Below are positions 11,001 through 13,041 of a stretch of DNA of 13,041 bases, one piece after another. Position 1 is the stretch's first letter. The number at the start of each line of letters is the position of its first letter. The notes beneath the pieces are model-generated. The model searched no databases. It saw only the letters and a program-made list of their open reading frames with translations, and was not told the DNA's origin. The translations under genes were made by a program, and so were the position numbers. The DNA lies in NCBI GenBank assembly GCA_028565715.1, contig JAOXYC010177913.1:1-13041 (forward strand). The letters are read 5' to 3'. Source of the DNA: Phoronis pallida (lineage: Eukaryota; Phoronida; Phoronidae).

Positions 11001-12526
11001 TGCTCTCAAAATGTGTAAATTCAAATTCGCGCAAAATAGGCGCATGGGCCTAAAGGTTCCGCGATTAGGCCCATGTTAACCCGGGCGCTTCGGATATAAG
11101 CGCACTTTTTGCATAGTAATTTCAACACTAGCTTTAAACAAATTTCTTAAAAAATAGGCGCATGGGCCTATAGGTTCCGCGTATTGGCGCGTATTCACGT
11201 ATAGGCACATGCGCTCATTTGCGGGGTTATACGGTATACATGGTTTAAAGAGATAAATCACAATAAGGAGGATTGAGATGGCATCAAATACCTCAAAGTT
11301 AATGTTGAAATATATCATTTTTAAATGTTATATTTCAACTTTAACTTTGAGGTATACATTTCGAATAAAGACCGTTTGTAGTGTACTGTTGTAGATACTC
11401 CAGTTCAATAAAAAAAATCCAGATCAAGGTTAATACAGCTGGATTAAACTGGATCTGGATTTTTTTATTTAACTAAAGTATCTTAATCCTACATTGAAAG
11501 GTTAATAAGTGTCGTCAGAGCAGTGATTCCTTAATAACAGGGACTGGTCCACAAAAAACGCTAACATTTTGATTTTTTAATAATTTTCTACAGAAATTAT
11601 ACAACTTTCTTTTAAATGGGCCAAATTATGACAGACACATGTAGATTTATACAACTTGAAAAACTTAAAAAAAGAGGCACAACTAAGCCACAACTGAGAA
11701 ATTATTCCAAAACAAAATGTTTGCGATTTTTGTGGACCACCCTGCGTATCTATTTATTACCGACGGTATTTTTAAATTAGCACTTTCGAGGCGAAATATT
11801 CACCCGAAAGAGCGCCCATTAGGGCTCTTTCGGAAAACATGGGCGCTCTTTCGGAAACAAAAAATACCAAATAACCGCCTATGGGCGCTCTTTCGGAATT
11901 TTTTTGTATGAGCTCTTCCGGGGGGCGCTCTTTCGGAAATCCCCGGCACATATTTGGTTTCGAAAAAAATTACCTATCTCTGCTTCACAAAACTGTCCGG
12001 CGAAATTTCCTTTGCAGACACATTTATATCCGTCTACTAGACCAATGCAAGTTGCATTGTTCTCACAGTTGTGTTCACGACAGTCATGGAGAGTACAATT
12101 CTTTCCTGGGATAAAAACATGGATAAATACAACCACAGTTTTCAAAATCGAGATACGTTTCAGCAGATGCATCTACCCTCTTCAATCGTTTCAGTCATGG
12201 ATGATAGTCTACAACTAGTGCCTGGAATCATGGCATAAAACTATGTGTCATGCATTTACAATTCAAATAGTTCAATATTTTTATAAAAACTGTCGCCACA
12301 TAGTTTATGTATTTCTTTGCTGCGCTTCCCTACCATCATGCCATCAAACAACAACCGTGCGTTATAACGGCCATCGTTAACATGAAGAAAAAGAAAGAAT
12401 GTCCATTGATGGACAAACATGTTCACATACCTTGATATCCAAGTGTACAGCTGCAATCATACTCGGTACCATTGTTGAAGCACGTGCCATTATTCTGACA
12501 AGGATGCTGGTCACATGGAGGTGGAG
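1706..12526 (-). CDS. Type I membrane mosaic protein (EGF, TSP1, sushi, GCC2 repeats), 5'-partial, 13 exons
   Basis: Join on the minus strand: 12526-12431, 12105-11974, 10464-10294, 9896-9801, 8968-8837, 8520-8350, 7846-7622, 6740-6471, 6153-5980, 4123-3950, 3524-3351, 2562-2253, 2039-1706. The spliced length is 2459 bases; after the split first codon this is exactly 819 codons including the stop, with no internal stop. All joins are phase 1 except the last, which is phase 2. Domain order is EGF-EGF-TSP1-EGF-EGF-TSP1-sushi-cleavable domain-GCC2-GCC2-Ser/Thr stalk-membrane helix-cytoplasmic tail. Sushi plus EGF plus GCC2/GCC3 repeats is the domain vocabulary of SVEP1-like extracellular proteins; the membrane anchor and long tail suggest a receptor or adhesion molecule. 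The ligand and role are unknown. The signal peptide and further N-terminal domains must lie beyond 13041, since the first exon starts mid-codon. I recognise the family but not a named gene. Confidence 0.88.
2247..2253 (-). promoter_or_regulatory. GTAAGT splice donor overlapping an in-frame stop
   Basis: The minus-strand bases read AAAAT|GTAAGT. The intron's first bases complete ATG-TAA in the reading frame, so unspliced RNA would end the protein just inside the membrane. The intron 2252-2040 is short (213 bases). Confidence 0.75.
2253..2562 (-). CDS. Exon: Ser/Thr-rich stalk and transmembrane helix
   Basis: Encodes residues 606-708 plus the first two bases of codon 709 (310 bases, phase 1 to phase 2; acceptor TTTTGTTTTAG). 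Residues 606-680 are dominated by Ser and Thr, suggesting an O-glycosylated stalk, with one sequon (NIT). Residues about 682-707 form one hydrophobic helix (SIGLIVGVTIAGIAFIGILV and on), rich in small residues, followed by a lysine. The frame would stop two codons past the helix at TAA, but that stop lies inside a perfect GTAAGT donor at 2252-2247, so it should be spliced out. Confidence 0.86.
2563..3350 (-). other. Intron between GCC2 repeat 2 and the membrane exon
   Basis: Intron of 788 bases, phase 1. Apart from the candidate alternative exon at 3206-3109 and its possible poly(A) signal at 2918-2913, I see no feature in it. Confidence 0.75.
3109..3206 (-). other. Candidate alternative last exon (soluble form)
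   Basis: A strong acceptor (GGTTTTTTGCTTTAG) precedes a frame whose phase 1 matches the GCC2 repeat 2 donor. It would add 32 residues (ATAQAPTIASQKSGF ... NWLR) and stop at TAA 3111-3109, with no membrane helix. No donor here lets it join the membrane exon in frame. An AATAAA on the minus strand at 2918-2913 could serve it. No family resemblance is seen. It may equally be a chance pseudo-exon. Confidence 0.3.
3351..3524 (-). CDS. Exon: GCC2/GCC3 cysteine repeat 2
   Basis: Encodes residues 548-605; exactly the same length (174 bases) and phases as repeat 1 (acceptor GTTTTACAG, donor GTAGGT). The pattern CQPGKYS, CLNCALGFYQSDQGQSSCLQC, GKTTEEVGST, SAC aligns position for position with repeat 1. 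A sequon (NMS) lies near the end. This exon can join the membrane exon (2562) in frame, or the candidate alternative exon at 3206. Confidence 0.93.
3525..3949 (-). other. Intron between the two GCC2 repeats
   Basis: Intron of 425 bases, phase 1. A plus-strand open frame at 3593-3859 has no recognisable content. Nothing else is seen. Confidence 0.75.
3950..4123 (-). CDS. Exon: GCC2/GCC3 (ephrin-receptor-like) cysteine repeat 1
   Basis: Encodes residues 490-547 (174 bases, phase 1-1; acceptor TTGTTTCTAG, donor GTGAGG). The pattern is CRPGTYY, then CALCPKGYYQPEEGQKSCFEC, GSTTGDRGT, SAC. This C-x-P-G-x-Y ... C-x2-C-P-x-G-x-Y-Q ... G-x2-x-C-x2-C layout is the GCC2_GCC3/ephrin-receptor-like repeat, usually found in tandem in SVEP1 and SCUBE type proteins, as here. 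Confidence 0.93.
4190..4599. mobile_element. MITE family 1, copy B (inverted, longer, decayed ends)
   Basis: The plus strand aligns with the reverse complement of copy A over most of its length, including CCCCGCAATTGAG at the left, GTTAACATGGGCCT in the middle and GGCTATACGGTA at the right end. It carries about 110-120 extra internal bases (about 4310-4425) absent from copy A. The left end (TATCGCCTAGCCCCGC) is mutated. It sits in the intron before GCC2 repeat 1. Confidence 0.8.
5020..5059. repeat. Compact palindrome
   Basis: TTATCCTTATCC at 5020 onward pairs with GGATAAGGATAA ending about 5059, with ACATG/CATGT forming an inner stem and only a two-base loop. Confidence 0.7.
5980..6153 (-). 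CDS. Exon: second half of the cleavable domain
   Basis: Encodes residues 432-489 (174 bases, phase 1-1; acceptor TTTCACTGTAG, donor GTAAGA). A helix-like start (TDLRLLSEKADTLLSSG) is followed by the strand NVTFVINGTAF and a cysteine pair (NC ... ALC) leading into the GCC2 repeat. The sequons are NVT, NGT and NCT. The helix-then-strand layout with a strand before the cleavage loop recalls a SEA-like fold, but no autoproteolysis motif is evident; the fold is inference. Confidence 0.82.
6154..6470 (-). other. Intron inside the cleavable domain
   Basis: Intron of 317 bases, phase 1; nothing recognised. Confidence 0.75.
6471..6740 (-). CDS. Exon: linker domain with two furin-type sites
   Basis: Encodes residues 342-431 (270 bases, phase 1-1; acceptor ACATTTCAG, donor GTATAA). 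The first part is a possible alpha/beta segment (LKVSVDVDSLEC ... VQAKC) with two cysteines. A basic loop follows with RKKR at 6570-6559 and RHKR at 6534-6523, both matching the furin consensus R-x-[KR]-R. A predicted beta strand (FVQIVAEITYNF) follows. With the next exon it resembles the region that precedes the GCC2 repeats in SVEP1-like proteins; this resemblance is from memory and not tested. Cleavage would separate the EGF/TSP1/sushi ectodomain from the membrane part. Confidence 0.8.
6741..7621 (-). other. Intron between sushi and the cleavable domain
   Basis: Intron of 881 bases, phase 1. It contains the MITE at about 6827-7154. The remainder, 7155-7621, shows no gene or repeat that I can support. 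Confidence 0.72.
6827..7154. mobile_element. MITE family 2 with 24-base perfect inverted ends
   Basis: The arm at 6830-6853, starting AATCGCGACATGTTTCGG, is matched base for base by the reverse complement of 7125-7148, and T-rich bases extend both ends outward. The interior has no coding sequence. A non-autonomous DNA transposon is the simplest reading; the target duplication is not clear. Confidence 0.7.
7622..7846 (-). CDS. Exon: sushi/CCP domain
   Basis: Encodes residues 267-341 (225 bases, phase 1-1; acceptor CTTTTTTATACAG, donor GTTTGT, which is weaker than the others). Six cysteines are spaced CNP...C...C...C...C...C, with NG before the second cysteine region, an SGYGF turn after the fourth, and a tryptophan (DWYWNG) before the last cysteine. 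This is the six-cysteine layout seen in sushi domains of selectin and SVEP1 type rather than the four-cysteine complement form. NNGT gives one N-glycosylation sequon. It links the EGF/TSP1 block to the cleavable domain. Confidence 0.82.
7847..8349 (-). other. Intron between TSP1-2 and sushi
   Basis: Intron of 503 bases, phase 1; nothing recognised. Confidence 0.75.
8350..8520 (-). CDS. Exon: thrombospondin type 1 repeat, copy 2 (TSP1-2)
   Basis: Encodes residues 210-266; same 171-base length and phases as TSP1-1 (acceptor TTGTTTTAG, donor GTAAGT). Motifs are NWGIWGDWGTCSKQCGGG, QRSRQRYC, then CDSPSP, LC and TCNPSTCP. Two overlapping W-x-x-W sites remain, but the O-fucose Ser/Thr of C-x2-[ST]-C is replaced by Gln (CSKQC). 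The protein is only about half identical to TSP1-1, so this pair is much older than the neighbouring EGF duplicates. Confidence 0.92.
8521..8836 (-). other. Intron between EGF-b2 and TSP1-2
   Basis: Intron of 316 bases, phase 1. The first bases after the EGF-b2 donor (8836 down to about 8810) resemble those after EGF-b1, a trace of the duplication. Nothing else seen. Confidence 0.75.
8837..8968 (-). CDS. Exon: second EGF-like domain, copy 2 (EGF-b2)
   Basis: Encodes residues 166-209. Same 132-base size, phase and splice sites as EGF-b1 (acceptor GATCCCAG, donor GTAAGA). It differs by five bases, all of which change the protein (T/S, H/N, G/A, A/T). All cysteines, the CENNATC O-fucose/N-glycan site and the CEAEI end are intact. 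Intron bases on both sides are still alignable with those of copy 1 for a few tens of bases, which marks a recent duplication. Confidence 0.9.
8969..9800 (-). other. Intron between EGF-a2 and EGF-b2
   Basis: Intron of 832 bases inside a domain, against 325 bases for the matching intron of copy 1 (12430-12106). Much of the extra length surrounds the foldback at 9386-9550. Bases next to EGF-b2 (about 8974-9015) still resemble copy 1 near 12111-12195. Confidence 0.75.
9386..9550. repeat. Long hairpin: 70-base arms, 25-base loop
   Basis: Left arm 9386-9455 and right arm 9481-9550 are inverted copies with one mismatch near the outer end and a few small indels; the inner 22-24 bases pair perfectly. 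The loop is 9456-9480. It lies in the intron between EGF-a2 and EGF-b2. It could be a foldback transposon or a source of double-stranded RNA. Confidence 0.85.
9801..9896 (-). CDS. Exon: first EGF-like domain, copy 2 (EGF-a2)
   Basis: Encodes residues 134-165. Differs from EGF-a1 by eight of 96 bases and only two residues (the E/D and D/E around the central tyrosine). The same five cysteines, O-fucose motif CQNNGTC, hydroxylation motif and NGT sequon are kept. Donor is GTATGT and acceptor TTGTAG, as in copy 1. The join from TSP1-1 gives CCC, a proline, so the linker is a run of four prolines before the first cysteine. Intron sequence upstream of the acceptor also resembles copy 1. Confidence 0.9.
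9897..10293 (-). other. Intron between TSP1-1 and EGF-a2
   Basis: Intron of 397 bases, phase 1. About 60-70 bases nearest the EGF-a2 acceptor (9897-9965) resemble 12527-12600 beside EGF-a1. Nothing else recognised. Confidence 0.72.
10294..10464 (-). CDS. Exon: thrombospondin type 1 repeat, copy 1 (TSP1-1)
   Basis: Encodes residues 77-133 (171 bases, phase 1 to phase 1; acceptor TTTCTTAG, donor GTGAGT). The motifs are GPWSVWSICSQTCNGG, then SRNRSC, CDNPPP, C and ICNNQTCP, giving the six cysteines of a TSP1 repeat. WSVW is a W-x-x-W C-mannosylation site, and CSQTCNGG fits the POFUT2 O-fucose consensus C-x2-[ST]-C-x2-G. TSP1 repeats usually bind extracellular matrix, glycosaminoglycans or other receptors; the partner here cannot be told. 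Confidence 0.92.
10500..10947 (+). mobile_element. Possible LINE or SINE 3' end with ATT tail
   Basis: An open plus-strand stretch (10503-10784) is followed by AATAAACATTATTATTATTA, the kind of 3' end with a short ATT-repeat tail seen in many invertebrate non-LTR retroelements. I cannot recognise a reverse transcriptase motif in the open frame. MITE copy A is inserted directly in this tail, so it is older than that insertion. Confidence 0.35.
10950..11236. mobile_element. MITE family 1, copy A (TA target site)
   Basis: 287 bases with inverted ends TACCGTATAACCCCGC and GCGG-GGTTATACGGTA that continue inward with few mismatches (GAGCGCATGCGCCTATA on the left). TA lies directly outside both ends (10948-10949 and 11237-11238), as in TA-targeting DNA transposons. 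Internally the words GGCCCATGCGCC and its complement recur. No coding capacity. It has landed in the ATT-rich tail of an older element. Confidence 0.85.
11288..11355. repeat. Hairpin with 27-base arms
   Basis: Arms 11288-11314 and 11329-11355 are inverted copies with a single mismatch (starting ATACCTCAAAGTTAA); the loop is 14 bases. It lies about 50 bases from MITE copy A. Confidence 0.8.
11404..11472. repeat. Hairpin with about 22-base arms
   Basis: Left arm TTCAATAAAAAAAATCCAG at 11404 onward pairs with the right arm ending TTTTTTATTTAA near 11472; the core ATCCAGATC/GATCTGGAT is exact. The loop is about 25 bases and itself contains CTGGATTAA words. Separate from the 27-base hairpin. Confidence 0.65.
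11804..11936. repeat. Cluster of GGGCGCTCTTTCGG words
   Basis: Exact copies lie at 11841-11854, 11883-11896 and 11923-11936 on the plus strand, with one inverted copy at 11804-11817 and degenerate forms at about 11822 and 11911. The spacing is irregular (about 40 bases). The block ends about 40 bases from the EGF-b1 donor. Confidence 0.8.
11974..12105 (-). CDS. Exon: second EGF-like domain, copy 1 (EGF-b1)
   Basis: Encodes residues 33-76. It opens with GKNC, completing the preceding EGF, then a full six-cysteine EGF (DCREHNC, CENNATC, CVC, FC) ending at CEAEI. The acceptor is a pyrimidine-rich TTTATCCCAG and the donor is GTAATT; phase 1 both ends, 132 bases. CENNATC carries both an O-fucose consensus and an overlapping N-glycosylation sequon (NAT). 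No Asp/Asn hydroxylation motif is present, unlike the neighbouring EGF. The donor side of the intron runs almost at once into the GC-rich word cluster at 11804-11936. Confidence 0.9.
12106..12430 (-). other. Intron between EGF-a1 and EGF-b1
   Basis: Intron of 325 bases, phase 1, interrupting the first EGF before its last cysteine. Short stretches next to the exons align with the copy-2 intron. Nothing else seen. Confidence 0.75.
12431..12526 (-). CDS. Exon: first EGF-like domain, copy 1 (EGF-a1)
   Basis: Encodes window residues 1-32. Five of six EGF cysteines are here (CDQHPC, CQNNGTC, CSC); the sixth comes from KNC at the start of the next exon, so the intron interrupts the domain. The acceptor is TTGTAG and the donor is GTATGT, phase 1 on both sides. 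CQNNGTC fits the POFUT1 O-fucose consensus C-x4-[ST]-C. The CFNN...EYDCSC stretch fits the Asp/Asn hydroxylation consensus C-x-[DN]-x4-[FY]-x-C-x-C, a hallmark of calcium-binding EGF domains, although the usual leading acidic residues are absent. NGT is an N-glycosylation sequon. Near-identical to the exon at 9896-9801. Confidence 0.9.
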
Positions 12527-13041
12527 CTACAATAAGTACATGTATCAGAGTGAAGAAATATTTCTTTGAAGTAGACAAGCCTATGAACTGTTGACTTTTT
12601 ATTTATAACAATAATAATGTAATTTCTTATGAAGGGCCTATCACAAAACCATCCTTGTATTCAGTGCCATAACCCTATAACATAACATTAATGCGTTTTG
12701 CACTCCAGTCAAATTTTCAAAATGGGTTACTGAAAACTCCACCTTTGTTTTGCAAATTGGCGATGTTATGTGAAGTTATAAACCTTTTATTGGATTCGAT
12801 TTTAAAAATCATAGAACTCGCCAAAGGCTCGTTTTATGATTTTTTCAAATCTCATCCAATAAAAAGTGATTCTTACAATGAATGGGAAGCAATACCACCT
12901 ATTATTGGATGAGATTTTGATAAATCGAATCCAATAAAAGGTGGGGGTACTTCCCATGAATTTGAGAATCATTTTATCACTTAACTTCGCCAATTTGCGA
13001 AAAAATGTGAGAATTTCAATATTCTTTACGTTCTTGAACTT
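12527..13041 (-). other. Intron upstream of EGF-a1 (runs off the window)
   Basis: No further exon of the gene is seen before the window edge. The stretch 12745-13000 is the nested palindromic element; the open frames on both strands there are products of its symmetry. Confidence 0.7.
12745..13000. mobile_element. Nested palindromic element
   Basis: Concentric inverted repeats: GCAAATTGGCGA at 12752-12763 against 12987-12998; a perfect 21-base pair at 12782-12802 against 12922-12942; and a perfect 16-base pair AAATCTCATCCAATAA at 12847-12862 against 12902-12917. A weaker pair joins 12866-12892 with 12950-12977 across the other arms. Likely a foldback/MITE-type element. Confidence 0.65.

Larger units (their letters stand above)
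10465..11973 (-). other. Repeat-filled intron between EGF-b1 and TSP1-1
   Basis: Intron of 1509 bases, phase 1. From high to low coordinates it holds the GC-rich word cluster (11804-11936), two foldbacks (11404-11472, 11288-11355), a MITE (10950-11236) and a possible retroelement tail ending near 10947. No further EGF or TSP1 exon is present in it. Confidence 0.75.

Noticed and set aside
12691-12993. Open frames on both strands in the palindromic element
   Set aside because: They arise from the symmetry of the repeat and show no protein family.

Overview
This window is animal (metazoan) nuclear DNA. It is AT-rich, with short coding blocks separated by introns that carry GT/AG borders and polypyrimidine tracts, and it holds several families of inverted-repeat transposons. 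The only gene I can support lies on the minus strand. It is split into 13 exons, and every exon except the last two joins uses phase 1 at both ends, as expected for an extracellular mosaic protein built by exon shuffling. Nothing prokaryotic or viral is visible. The species cannot be named from the sequence; an invertebrate (deuterostome, lophotrochozoan or cnidarian) fits the domain mix and base composition.

The gene reads from high to low coordinates and its 5' end lies beyond position 13041. In order, the exons encode: an EGF pair (12526-12431 and 12105-11974), a thrombospondin type 1 repeat (10464-10294), a second EGF pair (9896-9801 and 8968-8837), a second thrombospondin repeat (8520-8350), a six-cysteine sushi/CCP domain (7846-7622), a two-exon domain with two furin-type sites (6740-6471 and 6153-5980), two GCC2/GCC3 (ephrin-receptor-like) cysteine repeats (4123-3950 and 3524-3351), a Ser/Thr stalk with a membrane helix (2562-2253), and a cytoplasmic tail of 110 residues ending at a TAA (2039-1706). 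Spliced together these give one open frame of 819 residues (the first one split), which is strong internal support for the model. The product looks like a type I membrane receptor or adhesion protein related to the SVEP1-like sushi/EGF/GCC2 family. A poly(A) signal lies about 110 bases after the stop.

The introns are full of mobile-element debris. There are two oppositely oriented copies of one TA-flanked MITE (10950-11236 and 4190-4599), a second MITE with 24-base perfect inverted ends (about 6827-7154), a nested palindromic element (about 12745-13000), three further foldbacks (9386-9550, 11288-11355, 11404-11472), a cluster of a 14-base GC-rich word next to an exon (11804-11936), and a possible LINE/SINE 3' tail into which one MITE inserted.

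The points most worth a second look are: the recently copied EGF pair flanked by much older thrombospondin repeats; a splice donor that overlaps an in-frame stop just after the membrane helix; a possible alternative last exon that would give a secreted form; and the long near-perfect 70-base-arm hairpin. I did not find convincing evidence of a wholly new biological system. From 1 to about 1580 I see no gene.
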